Positions 15,835 through 24,970 of a DNA stretch of 64,000 nt are shown in pieces. Location of the stretch: NCBI RefSeq assembly GCF_001907975.1, contig NZ_CP017834.1, forward strand, positions 1,288,303 through 1,352,302. The letters run 5' to 3'. The stretch comes from Silvanigrella aquatica. GTDB taxonomy: Bacteria; Bdellovibrionota_B; Oligoflexia; Silvanigrellales; Silvanigrellaceae. The translations under genes and the position numbers were made by a program. Numbering within the stretch: the stretch's first letter is position 1; every line of letters begins with the position of its first letter. The notes below the pieces were generated by a model. It saw nothing but the letters and a program-made list of their open reading frames with translations, was not told the DNA's origin and did not search any database.

Positions 15835-17259
15835 ATGAAAAAAATAAAGATAATTTTATTATTACTAATTTTAGAATTTATTTCATGTAGATGCTCATTA
15901 AAAAATAATACTCTTCCTCAAATTCAATCACAAAATATAGTGCAGTTCAGAAGTCCAAAAATTTATGAAAACCCAATTGAAGTTTTTAATTTTAATGGGA
16001 AATTCGGTGAGGTTTTTATATTAAATAAATCAAAATTTAATATAATTCTAAAAAATAATTCAAATAAAAATATTACTATTAATAATATCACATTTACTAA
16101 TACTACATTTAAGTTTGACTTACCATATCCTGGAATATCAACTGCTAGTACAAAACTTGGATCAGATTTGCCATGTGGAATTATTTTAAATAAAAATAAA
16201 AGATGTATTTTTTCAGTCACCTTCCAACCAGTTTCAGAAAGGGTTGAACTTGGAAAAATTGTTATTGATTTTACAATAAACACTATTATGAATAAATATA
16301 CTTTTGAAATAAGTGGAGTAGGAAAAGAAAAATCATTTGCCCTTAAAGAACTTGAAAAGCTCAAAACAACATTTAGCAAAGTAGCTAAAAGGTCGACTCC
16401 AAATCCTCCAACAACTAAAATTATAAAAAGTATTTTAGCAAATGGGCATTCCAATAAATTTGTTTATGATGATTTTTTTGCATCATTTAATAATAAAAGC
16501 GTAAATGTTTTACAAAAACAACTTAGTGTTAATCGAACTATTGGTTATACATATAGATCTGATTTTAGACCGCCTGAAAAACCTTGGATAAACTGCGATG
16601 ATGATTGGAAAAAGGGTTTTTCCTTAAAAGATCCCATTTCAAGCCGAAAAATTACTTATCCAGGTCATTCCGTAGGAACAAATTGTGGTATAAAGGATAT
16701 TGGGGGTTTTTTTCCTTCTGTTACTAGAAAAAAAGATATTGAAAAAATTAACAAAATGTTAATAAATTATAAAAAGGAAACTGGCAAAAATTTTGATCCT
16801 AGCAAAGATAATTTTATGATTTTAAATAAATATCCAAATAATGTTCCTCTAACTACGGCACCAATTTCTGATCAATTAAATTGGTGGCTACAGAGTGTAT
16901 TAAATTTATCTGGTCATGTTTTTTCAGATTACAGTTATAAAGGTTTCATTTCTACATCTACAAATATAAATTTTATTATTAATAATTGGTCTGGGGGAAC
17001 TCTTTCTAATGTATATGTTGTTTATCAAGAAGGTGGATATTTATTACCTAATCGTTCTAATCCAGATTTTAATCTGGACAATGGAAGTCATTTTGTAAAA
17101 TTTAATGAAAATGAAGTTGCTGTTCCTGGTGCCATATTATGGGAAGATGTTATGGCTTATGTCTCAATCCCTGAAAAAGATATTATGGTAAGAGATGGTT
17201 TTGAAGCAATGGACAAAAATGCGTATGATATTATCATAAATGATCTTTCATATCTTTAA
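15835..17259 (+). CDS. Putative cholera/pertussis-toxin-like mono-ADP-ribosyltransferase lipoprotein
   Basis: 474 residues. A signal peptide ends in FISC (Cys18), so it is probably a lipoprotein or secreted. Residues about 40-165 look like an Ig-like beta-sandwich (NITINNITFTNTTF, CIFSVTFQP, FEISGVG). The C-terminal part shows the three R-S-E motifs of ADP-ribosyltransferase toxins in order: YRSDFRPPE with R241 (cholera toxin YRADSRPPDE, pertussis toxin YRYDSRPPED); GFISTST with S373-T374-S375; and NENEVAVPGAI with E425-x-E427, matching the DEQEVSALGGI block of cholera toxin. The E-x-E form implies arginine as acceptor. The R-to-STS interval (132 residues) is longer than in cholera toxin. No B-subunit or immunity gene is seen. 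ATG has AAAGGA upstream. The target is unknown. Confidence 0.65.
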   Translation: MKKIKIILLLLILEFISCRCSLKNNTLPQIQSQNIVQFRSPKIYENPIEVFNFNGKFGEVFILNKSKFNIILKNNSNKNITINNITFTNTTFKFDLPYPGISTASTKLGSDLPCGIILNKNKRCIFSVTFQPVSERVELGKIVIDFTINTIMNKYTFEISGVGKEKSFALKELEKLKTTFSKVAKRSTPNPPTTKIIKSILANGHSNKFVYDDFFASFNNKSVNVLQKQLSVNRTIGYTYRSDFRPPEKPWINCDDDWKKGFSLKDPISSRKITYPGHSVGTNCGIKDIGGFFPSVTRKKDIEKINKMLINYKKETGKNFDPSKDNFMILNKYPNNVPLTTAPISDQLNWWLQSVLNLSGHVFSDYSYKGFISTSTNINFIINNWSGGTLSNVYVVYQEGGYLLPNRSNPDFNLDNGSHFVKFNENEVAVPGAILWEDVMAYVSIPEKDIMVRDGFEAMDKNAYDIIINDLSYL

Positions 17260-17418
17260 AAATTTAATAAACTGTGACATATTCAATTTAAATAGGATTA
17301 TATACAAAGAAAAGATTAACTACTGAATTTTGAAGCTTACCTGGCTAAAATGGTTGTCTTTTAATAAAAATCAATTTAAAAAAGGAGACAAGAGAAATAT
17401 TAAATAAAGAATCTATGT

Positions 17419-18003
17419 TTATCTAATATCATAAATCAATGTAGACAAATTAAAATCATTTTGTTTAGCAATATCGAGCAATTTTTGAAGAGTTTCAGTA
17501 TCAATAGTTTCATCACGAGTCAAAATCCAAAGCATATCTTTTTTAAGAGTTCCAACGATAGCGTATTTATATAAATCATCTACAAAATATACGTAATAAT
17601 TGACTCCATTAAAAAAGTTAACAATTTCAGTAACCCAATTAAAACTTACAATCAAACTACGGCCACTTGGATCTTTAGTATTGACTTTTGCTTTTCCAAC
17701 AATCTCTTTTAGAGAGCCATTAGCTTTAAAACATGTATTAATAACTTTAACATTGCCATCCTCCTTGATTGAATATTCTGCTGTTGAAGAGATACAATCT
17801 TTTTGAAAAAAAGTGGGTAAATGAGCTTGCTCATACCATTTTCCCATATAACGAGGTAAATCAAGATTGCAACTAGAACTGCTAATCATTAGAGTATTTG
17901 CCTCCATATGACACAAAGGAAACTGAGAACCAGAATTGTCTTCATTTGCAAAAGTTGTACATCCTAAAACCAGAATAAATACTAAAATTAACAGTTTTTT
18001 CAT
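17419..18003 (-). CDS. blc: Bacterial lipocalin lipoprotein (Blc-like)
   Basis: About 194 residues from the ATG at 18003 (a TTG 15 bases upstream gives no better start). Signal peptide with lipobox LVLGC, then the lipocalin signature LPRYMGKWYEQAHLP (G-x-W), a CISSTAEYSI strand and YAIVGTLKKDMLWILTRD near the end. Blc-type lipocalins sit on the inner face of the outer membrane and bind lysophospholipids or fatty acids. The presence of an OMPLA-like protein nearby is suggestive, since OMPLA releases such lipids, but they are not in one operon. Four extra cysteines after the signal may form disulfides. Confidence 0.85.
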   Translation of the reverse strand: MKKLLILVFILVLGCTTFANEDNSGSQFPLCHMEANTLMISSSSCNLDLPRYMGKWYEQAHLPTFFQKDCISSTAEYSIKEDGNVKVINTCFKANGSLKEIVGKAKVNTKDPSGRSLIVSFNWVTEIVNFFNGVNYYVYFVDDLYKYAIVGTLKKDMLWILTRDETIDTETLQKLLDIAKQNDFNLSTLIYDIR

Positions 18004-18078
18004 TTTAAAATCTTTCAATTAAAGTTGAGAAAAAGAATGCAATGAAAAATTTATATACTGAATTATTTCTGTTGTAAA

Positions 18079-19326
18079 TTAAGAAGCTTCTGTTGTAAGC
18101 AAAACATCTTTTTCCATTTTTGTATTTACAACCTTAGCCACGCAGGAGTCGGACCATACATTGAGAGAGGTTTCAATCATGTCAATGACGCCGTAAAAGG
18201 GAATAATAATTCCAAGTAATGCGATGGGAACATTCATGCTGGCGAGGAGGCTTGCGCTTAAGAAAAAACAGCCCATAGGCACGCCGGCATTTCCGACAGC
18301 GGCAATAGTTGAGATAAATATCCAAAGAATCATTGTTCCTATAGAAATTTCCATGCCATGATTCTGCATAAGAAAAAGAACTGTTGTGAAAATAAAGGCA
18401 GCACATCCATTCATATTAATTGTTGTGCACAAAGGTAATACCAGGCGACTGACTTTGGGGTTTACATTTGCATTTTTTTCGGCAGTTTCTATGGTAACAG
18501 GTAAGGTACCAGCAGATGATTTTGTAAAAAAGGCAAGAGAGAGAGCGGGGAGCATGGCTTTCATTGTTTTGAAGGGGGGAATTCCATTAGACTTAAGCCA
18601 AACAGGTAAAATAACAAATCCTTGAATAAGATTGGCCAAAACAATGATCGCAATGTATTCCCCAATTCCTGCAAATTCCATTCCGCTTTGAATTTGAGTT
18701 ACCGTAACAGAAATAAAACCAAATAATCCGAGAGGAATAATTTTAATAATCCATTTTGTGATGACAAGAAATAAGGAATGAGCACCTTGGAAAAAATTTA
18801 AGATTGTTTTTTTAGATTCAGGTTCTGGAATAAATCGGATGGCAATTCCAGTGATTATGCCAATAAATAAAACTGAAATCACTTGTTGGTTTAAAAAAGG
18901 AGAAAGAATGCTTGAAGGGATGATATTTGACAGATGTTCGAGATAGCTAATGTCATCTGTTTTAGGAAGTGCTCCCTTTGCGCTGAGTATTTGGATGTTA
19001 CTGGGTTTGACAATTAAATATAAAATACAGCTAACAGTAGCGGCTAAAATGGTCGTTGTGATGGTATAAAAAATGGTACGTTGCCAAATTTTCTTGCTTG
19101 ACTGATCGGCTTTGTGACTCGATAGCGTTACAATTAAAGACAAGGCAATGATAGGAAGGCTGATGCATTTGAATATTTTAATAAAAATATCAGATATAAA
19201 TTGTGCGAAATCCTGTAACATTATGTTGTTTGAAAAGCCGCAGGCAATTCCAAGAATGATCATGGTAAAATAAAGAAAGGGGGTATTCATAAAAAAATTT
19301 TTACGAAAAGTGGAAAATAAACTCAT
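18079..19326 (-). CDS. Dicarboxylate/amino acid:cation symporter (DAACS family)
   Basis: About 415 residues from the ATG at 19326, chosen because AAAGGA lies 7 bases upstream. The family hallmarks are present: a re-entrant hairpin with KSSAGTLPVTIE (SSxxTLP), the TINMNGCAAF segment at the NMDGT position, a second hairpin around STIAAVGNAGVPMG, and DMIETSLNVWSDSC (equivalent to DxxRTxxNVTGD) in the last helix. Such transporters take up glutamate, aspartate, serine or C4-dicarboxylates with Na+ or H+. The usual Asp of NMDGT is Asn here, and the Arg of the last helix is Glu (DMIET), both of which affect substrate or ion binding, so the substrate may not be a dicarboxylate. Confidence 0.85.
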   Translation of the reverse strand: MSLFSTFRKNFFMNTPFLYFTMIILGIACGFSNNIMLQDFAQFISDIFIKIFKCISLPIIALSLIVTLSSHKADQSSKKIWQRTIFYTITTTILAATVSCILYLIVKPSNIQILSAKGALPKTDDISYLEHLSNIIPSSILSPFLNQQVISVLFIGIITGIAIRFIPEPESKKTILNFFQGAHSLFLVITKWIIKIIPLGLFGFISVTVTQIQSGMEFAGIGEYIAIIVLANLIQGFVILPVWLKSNGIPPFKTMKAMLPALSLAFFTKSSAGTLPVTIETAEKNANVNPKVSRLVLPLCTTINMNGCAAFIFTTVLFLMQNHGMEISIGTMILWIFISTIAAVGNAGVPMGCFFLSASLLASMNVPIALLGIIIPFYGVIDMIETSLNVWSDSCVAKVVNTKMEKDVLLTTEAS

Positions 19327-19356
19327 GATTGATCCTTTATAGGAATTAAAATTCAT

Positions 19357-19728
19357 TTTTTTAAAGAAAAATAGAGATTGATGGAATTAACAACAACAGA
19401 AGAGTTTTAGTTTTCTGTTGAGATTTTCAGAAGGGCTATTTAATAAAACTATAAGAGGATTCATGTACCATTCTACCAGTTGATTTTACTAAGAAAAATA
19501 CCATACAATTTATGACTATAGATGATTTTTTTTAAGTTGTCAATTGAGATAAAATAATTTACAGGTTTTAAACCTTGCGATTCTTGAGGAATGGTAAGTT
19601 CAATTAGGAATTTAATATTGAGAAGCATTCATAAGTAATGTCTTTAAAAATCATTATTTTATTTATTTAATGATTTATCATATTAAATAATTGGGTCTTT
19701 TAATATGATTTGAAAAGAGGACTGCCGG
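19357..19728. other. Spacer between divergent transporter genes
   Basis: No gene or RNA recognised. A short palindrome AGGTTT-T-AAACCT lies at 19563-19575 and could be an operator, but at this size it may be chance. Confidence 0.35.
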
Positions 19729-20061
19729 ATGATGAATTCTTTTGTTTTTTTAATTGTTTCAATTGTTTTTGAAGTTTTTGCAACATCGGCATTAAAAATG
19801 TCTGAAGGATTTACTAAAGTATGGCCCACATTTTGTGTTATTTTAGGGTATGGTGTGGCCTTTTATTTTTTATCTCTTAGCACGAAGCAACTTCCCTTGA
19901 GTTTTGTTTATGCGGCGTGGTCGGGCCTTGGTACAATTCTTATTTCCCTTGTGGGTTATTTCTATTTTAAAGAAACTTTTGATATTTTAAAAATTATTGG
20001 ATTATTTTTAATAATTTTAGGTGTCGTTTTTATGAAGTATTCCAATGTGCAATTAAAATAG
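19729..20061 (+). CDS. Small multidrug resistance (SMR) family transporter
   Basis: 110 residues with four predicted membrane helices, the size and layout of EmrE/SugE/QacE proteins. The essential membrane Glu is in the first helix (VFEVFATSALKMSEGF), followed by the conserved FYFLSLSTKQLPLSFVYAAWSGLGT block. SMR dimers exchange protons for cationic drugs, polyamines or guanidinium. It is followed 114 bases later by an EmrAB-type pair, so the area is a multidrug efflux cluster. Substrate not inferable. Confidence 0.9.
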   Translation: MMNSFVFLIVSIVFEVFATSALKMSEGFTKVWPTFCVILGYGVAFYFLSLSTKQLPLSFVYAAWSGLGTILISLVGYFYFKETFDILKIIGLFLIILGVVFMKYSNVQLK

Positions 20062-20175
20062 GAATATTTTTTTTAGGAAAATTTTACCTTCTTGTCATGA
20101 ATATGAATGAATATTATTTAGAATAATTATAAGTGCTATATTTATATTGAATATTTTTGTCAAAGAAGGTACTTA

Positions 20176-21042
20176 ATGCCATTTTCTGTAAAAAAAATTA
20201 TTTTATCTTTAATTGGTTTTATCGTATTCATAATTGTGACCTATTTTATATATCAAAATGTTTTTTATGTCACCACAGATAATGCTCAAATTGAAGGACA
20301 TGCTTTATTAATCTCACCGAAAGCTTCAGGGTTTATCACTAAAGTACATATTATACAAGGACAAAAAGTAAAAAAAGGGCAAATATTAATTGAAATAGAT
20401 GATCGTGATTATGTTTATTCATTAAAGCAGTCTAAAGCAAATTTAATTTCATTAAATGCAAAAATGCGAGATATTGAAATCAATTATAAAAGAACTGAAA
20501 AATTATATAAAATTGGCGCTGCAACTCAACAACAATATGATTCTGCATTAGCAAACTTTAATGACATTCGTGCGCAGACAGAAAGCGTTCAGGCTCAAGT
20601 TTTGCAAGCAGAATTAATGCTAGAATATGCTAAAGTAAAAGCACCATCGAATGGAGTTATAGCTAAAACGTCAGCTGAAATAGGTCAATTAGCAAATATT
20701 GGTGTTCCATTAATTGGATTTGTCGATTCTGATGAGAGATGGGTAACAGCAAATTTTAAGGAAACAGAGATTGAAGATATTCGTATTGGAGAACGTGCGC
20801 AAATCGACGTCGATGCGATTTCAAGTAAATCATTTTTAGGAACTGTATTTTCTATGAGCTCAGCAACCGGAGCAACTTTCACTTTGTTACCTCCCGATAA
20901 TGCAACAGGGAATTTTACAAAAGTTGTTCAGAGAGTAGCAGTACGAATTAAATTTGATAAATTATCTGATCAAGATATAGAACTATTAAAAAATGGACTT
21001 TCTGTTATTGTTAAGGTTCGTAAAAGCCGGGAAAATTTATGA
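20176..21042 (+). CDS. emrA: EmrA-like membrane fusion protein (HlyD family)
   Basis: 288 residues: one N-terminal membrane anchor (about 7-29), then VTTDNAQIEGHALLISPKA, GFITKVHIIQGQKVKKGQIL (lipoyl-like half-motif), a coiled-coil hairpin (about 80-150), the second half-motif APSNGVIAKTSAEIGQL and a C-terminal barrel. It links an inner-membrane pump to an outer-membrane TolC channel. It is shorter than E. coli EmrA (390). The ATG of the next gene overlaps its stop (ATGA at 21039), so the two are translationally coupled. No TolC gene is in the window. Confidence 0.85.
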   Translation: MPFSVKKIILSLIGFIVFIIVTYFIYQNVFYVTTDNAQIEGHALLISPKASGFITKVHIIQGQKVKKGQILIEIDDRDYVYSLKQSKANLISLNAKMRDIEINYKRTEKLYKIGAATQQQYDSALANFNDIRAQTESVQAQVLQAELMLEYAKVKAPSNGVIAKTSAEIGQLANIGVPLIGFVDSDERWVTANFKETEIEDIRIGERAQIDVDAISSKSFLGTVFSMSSATGATFTLLPPDNATGNFTKVVQRVAVRIKFDKLSDQDIELLKNGLSVIVKVRKSRENL

Positions 21043-22589
21043 GTTTGACCTCGCGTCTCATAATTTTTGTTGCTGTACTCGCCTCACTACTTGAAATTAT
21101 CGATACCTCCATTGTCAATGTTGCTATTCCTACCATGATGGGAAATCTGGGCGCCACACTTGATGATGTCAGCATGGTTGTAACAGGTTACACTGTTGCC
21201 AATGCCATTGTTTTACCTGTCTCTGCATGGTTGGGTGAGCGTATAGGAAGAAGAAGATATTATTTATCTTGTATTGCCATATTCACAATCACATCTGTTG
21301 CCTGTGGTCTTGCACCCAATTTAACTTCCTTAATTATTTTTAGAATCTTTCAAGGTCTTGCGGGAGGAGCATTGCTTCCTACCTCTCAAGCCCTTATTTA
21401 TGAGCAATTTCCAAAAGAACAGGCAGGAACGGCTGGAGCTATTTTTGGCATGAGCGTAATGGTGGGACCAACCTTGGGTCCTGTTTTAGGCGGCTATCTG
21501 ACTGATAATTATGGTTGGAGATCTATTTTTAATATTAACTTGCCTATTGGAGTTTTAACTATTTTTATGGGTCTTATGTGCATTCAAGATCGCACAAATG
21601 CGGAAAAAAATAAATCAAATTTAGATATTTTTGGTTTTATATTGCTTGTTCTTGGAATTGGATGTTTGCAATTTTTATTAGAAAGAGGGCAGGCTGATGA
21701 CTGGTTTGAATCAAAAATTATTTTGACTTGTGCTATTGTCTCAATTATTTCAATTATTTTATTTATTTGGTGGGAACTTAAAGTCAAATTTCCAATAATT
21801 AATCTTCGCTTATTTAAAGAACCAATTGTTGTTTCGGGTGTTACATTAATGGGTTGTTTGGGTTTTTTTCTTTATGGAGTTGTATTTGTTTTACCAGTAT
21901 TTTTAAATAGTACTTTTAATTATACTGCGGTTCAAATTGGCGAACTTTTTATTCCTGGTTCCATTCTAACAGCAATGTTAATGCCTTTAGCTGGAAAAAA
22001 AGTCCAAACAATTTCAGATCCCAGAAAATTAATAGTTATTGGTCTTATTGGAGTCGAAATTTGTCTTTATATGATGTCTTTTTTCTCTCCATTAACATCG
22101 GTAAATGAAATTTTAATAATGCTATTTATGCGTGGGGCGGCTTTAGCGTTTTTATTTGTACCCATTAATTCTACAATTTTAAGTCAATTCTCTGGTTATG
22201 AATTGGGACAAGTCGCAGGTTTATTAAATTTATTTAGGCAAATTGGGGGAAGTATAGGTATTGCTGTTATAGATACTCTATTAGCAAGGCATATTAGTTA
22301 TAACTATAATGAAATATTGTTGCATGTTTCGAATTTAAGTACGACTTCAATTAATGAATTAAATTCGTCTGCAAGTAATTTCTCGTTCAGATTTTTAAAA
22401 GATATCGGATTATCTAATTCTTCTAATGCCGCTTTGCTGAGTTTATATAGCCGTGTTCAGCATCAGGCCTTTGCTTTGAGTTTTTTACAGCTTGTGCAAA
22501 TCATGATGATCATATTTGCAATTTCTTTTTTACCCATAATTTTTATTAAGCTTAAGAAAAAAGTAAAAAATGTATCCAATTCCCATTAA
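21039..22589 (+). CDS. emrB: EmrB-like DHA2-family multidrug efflux transporter
   Basis: 516 residues with about 14 membrane helices, as expected for DHA2 drug:H+ antiporters. Motif A is seen as LGERIGRRRYYL, motif C as MVGPTLGPVLGGYLTDNYGWR, and the first helix has LLEIIDTSIVNVAIPTM, the D1 motif. It works with the EmrA-like adaptor to move drugs out across both membranes. It overlaps emrA by 4 bases. Its stop is 5 bases from the convergent MscS-type gene. Confidence 0.9.
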   Translation: MSLTSRLIIFVAVLASLLEIIDTSIVNVAIPTMMGNLGATLDDVSMVVTGYTVANAIVLPVSAWLGERIGRRRYYLSCIAIFTITSVACGLAPNLTSLIIFRIFQGLAGGALLPTSQALIYEQFPKEQAGTAGAIFGMSVMVGPTLGPVLGGYLTDNYGWRSIFNINLPIGVLTIFMGLMCIQDRTNAEKNKSNLDIFGFILLVLGIGCLQFLLERGQADDWFESKIILTCAIVSIISIILFIWWELKVKFPIINLRLFKEPIVVSGVTLMGCLGFFLYGVVFVLPVFLNSTFNYTAVQIGELFIPGSILTAMLMPLAGKKVQTISDPRKLIVIGLIGVEICLYMMSFFSPLTSVNEILIMLFMRGAALAFLFVPINSTILSQFSGYELGQVAGLLNLFRQIGGSIGIAVIDTLLARHISYNYNEILLHVSNLSTTSINELNSSASNFSFRFLKDIGLSNSSNAALLSLYSRVQHQAFALSFLQLVQIMMIIFAISFLPIIFIKLKKKVKNVSNSH

Positions 22590-22594
22590 AAAAA

Positions 22595-23458
22595 TTAAAA
22601 GGCATTTGCACCAAGGCGATCATTTTTTATTTTTTCTTTTTTTTCACTCTGCAATTCAAGAAAAGTGCGAATAATATTTTGTTGCACTTTATTTGTTTGT
22701 AAGGAAGGACAAGGAATTCGGACTATCATATCGATTTGATTTAAATTTGAAATGGAAAACTGGACGCGTGGTTCAATACTTACAGGCCCTAATACAAAAA
22801 AATGTTTTTCACTAAGGTAAAAACGTTTTGCTTCCTCAAGATATGACTTACAGGATTCTTGTGCAGCGAAAAGTAAATTTGCTTCACAACTTTTCCAATC
22901 CTCATTTTTTGAAATAGGGACAATAAAAGTATGTAAAGTAAAACTTTCGCTGTGACTTTCTTTTGCAATGGAATTTGTCAGATAAATACTGTTGGGAATG
23001 ACCAATGTTCTTCCTGTATATTGATAATGATCTTTGCCAGGACCAATTTCAAGTAATGTGGTACTCATAAATTTAAAATCAGCGACTTCACCACGATAAT
23101 TTAAAATTTCAATGCGATCGCCAATGGAAAAGGGTTTGGCAAGCCATTTGTATAACCCTCCGATAAAACATAAGAAGAATTCTTTTGTAGCAATAGCAAT
23201 AGCTGCGGCAATGGCTACAAAGGAGATGGCCATAGTTTTTAATTCATTGGACCAAATTGTGATAATTGTGAAAAAAATGAGAACAATAAAAGCATTATTC
23301 ACGCGTACAATAATGCTTCGTTTTGTTTCTGCTGGAGATATTTTTGATTGTGAAATTTGTTTTACTACTAAAAATCGTATGGCAATTAAAGAAAAGAAAA
23401 AAATAGCTGTTGTTACAATATGTTGAAAATAAAACTGAAAATCAGAAAACGAAGTCAT
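22595..23458 (-). CDS. MscS-family mechanosensitive channel
   Basis: 287 residues: three N-terminal helices (about 12-32, 50-70, 73-100), the third being the Ala/Gly-rich pore helix (VAIAAAIAIATKEFFLCFIGGLYKW), then the MscS beta domain (PFSIGDRIEI, GEVADFKFMSTTLLEI, TLVIPNSIYLTNSI). These channels open under membrane tension and release solutes on osmotic downshock. The start has a usable ATG; it is alone on its strand, convergent with emrB. Its gene is followed upstream by the POT transporter gene in the same direction, 44 bases away. Confidence 0.85.
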   Translation of the reverse strand: MTSFSDFQFYFQHIVTTAIFFFSLIAIRFLVVKQISQSKISPAETKRSIIVRVNNAFIVLIFFTIITIWSNELKTMAISFVAIAAAIAIATKEFFLCFIGGLYKWLAKPFSIGDRIEILNYRGEVADFKFMSTTLLEIGPGKDHYQYTGRTLVIPNSIYLTNSIAKESHSESFTLHTFIVPISKNEDWKSCEANLLFAAQESCKSYLEEAKRFYLSEKHFFVLGPVSIEPRVQFSISNLNQIDMIVRIPCPSLQTNKVQQNIIRTFLELQSEKKEKIKNDRLGANAF

Positions 23459-23502
23459 TTTTAATACCTAAACAGGCTTTTTTATAAGTTAACTTTTTAA
23501 TT

Positions 23503-24828
23503 TTATTGAAGCTTAGCCTGTTCTTTTGTTGCTTCATGGGCGATTTTTATCATTTTACTTTTCATAAAAAAGTAAACAATACCACCTGTGAAGATCACTA
23601 TACTGACAATTAAAAAAGTTTTAAAGGGTGTGTCTAAAGAATCTTTTCCTATTTTTGCTGCAAGCAATCCTGTTAAGCCAAAGGTTGCTAAATAAAAAGA
23701 CTGAAATAATGATTTGTAACGTTGCGGCGCCATGACACTTATTGTTGACATCATGACAGGAGAAATAATGGTTTCACTAAGTGAAAGAATAATAATAAAT
23801 AGCATGATTTCATAATATTGGAATGGTTTTGTGCCTTCTGCAACACCTTGGCCAATATAGGAAAGATAAGTAAAATAAAATAATCCGGCGGCAGATAAAA
23901 TGACAGCAAAGCTCATTTGACTAAAAAAATGAGGATATTTATTTTTGCGAGCCTGGCGCGCTAAAATATAAGTAATAATGGGAGTACATGTAATTATTGT
24001 TAAACTTTCAAGTGACATAAAAAAAGGGGAAGGAATATCGTAATTAAATACTGTTTTATTTGTAAATTTTTCTATATATAATGTTAAGGTACCAGATACG
24101 GCAATATTATATACAGTTGTCCAAATAGCAAAAAAGACAAAAGCAAGAGCTAAACAACCCGCAGCCTTTTTTTGAATTTTAGTCATGGTTTTACGAGGTG
24201 GTTTGGGATCATGACGACGGCGTCGAGTGAATTCTAAAACAAGGTGCTTTCTTCCAAAATAAAAGACAATCATGCCAATGATCATGCCTACACCCGCCGA
24301 TGCGAGGGCAACAGGAAAGCCAAAATTTTGCATGAGCAAGCCGCCACTGATTCCAGCAATCATCGCTCCGACATTAATGCCAAAGTAATACCAACTAAAA
24401 CCCGACTCACGACGGGTATCGTTAGGTTTGTAGAGATCGCCTAATAAGGAGGGCATACAGGGTTTAAAAAAACCTGTGCCTGCAGCGACGCAGAATAAGG
24501 CAATATAGAAAATTATTTCAACTTTTGAAAATAACATTAAAAAGTGGCCTAATATAATAATGAAACCACCAATTACTACGGCTTTGCCCCGACCAATGAG
24601 ACTGTCGGCGCAGTAGGATCCGATAATAGGGAGGGTGTAGGCCGCTAAAGTATATAATCCAGCCAGAGATAAGGACTCCGCATTGCTCCAACCCAAGCCT
24701 CCTTTTTCAACGGAAGCGGAGGCATAGAGCACTAAAAGAAAAGAAAGTGTGTAATAACTGAAACGTTCAAATATTTCGGTGAAGGCAAGTACATACATAC
24801 CTTTAGGTTGTTTGATTTTTGTTGTCAT
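23503..24828 (-). CDS. Proton-dependent oligopeptide transporter (POT/PTR2 family)
   Basis: About 441 residues from the ATG at 24828. The POT signature EIFERFSYYTLSF (ExxERFxYY) is at the N-terminus, followed by the FFKPCMPSLLGDLY motif (the FIKP block, here FFKP), FSWYYFGINVGAMI (PTR2 signature) and about 12 membrane helices. These symporters import di- and tripeptides with protons. The Lys of FFKP and the ExxER residues, which couple proton and peptide movement, are present. The upstream TTG at 24855 is a poorer start. Confidence 0.9.
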   Translation of the reverse strand: MTTKIKQPKGMYVLAFTEIFERFSYYTLSFLLVLYASASVEKGGLGWSNAESLSLAGLYTLAAYTLPIIGSYCADSLIGRGKAVVIGGFIIILGHFLMLFSKVEIIFYIALFCVAAGTGFFKPCMPSLLGDLYKPNDTRRESGFSWYYFGINVGAMIAGISGGLLMQNFGFPVALASAGVGMIIGMIVFYFGRKHLVLEFTRRRRHDPKPPRKTMTKIQKKAAGCLALAFVFFAIWTTVYNIAVSGTLTLYIEKFTNKTVFNYDIPSPFFMSLESLTIITCTPIITYILARQARKNKYPHFFSQMSFAVILSAAGLFYFTYLSYIGQGVAEGTKPFQYYEIMLFIIILSLSETIISPVMMSTISVMAPQRYKSLFQSFYLATFGLTGLLAAKIGKDSLDTPFKTFLIVSIVIFTGGIVYFFMKSKMIKIAHEATKEQAKLQ

Positions 24829-24970
24829 AATCAATGTCTTTCTTTGCAAAAGCAAAAAGATTGAAATGTAAAGTTTATTTTATAGAGGTAACTTAAACTT
24901 TACCGATGATTTTGACAACAAATTTTTAAATAAATATTATTGAAAATATTAAAATGTTTATAAAATTAGT

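Noticed and set aside
15963-16454. 163-codon minus-strand frame inside the ADP-ribosyltransferase-like gene
   Set aside because: Antisense of a lipoprotein with clear motifs; the hydrophobic look results from the AT-rich code.
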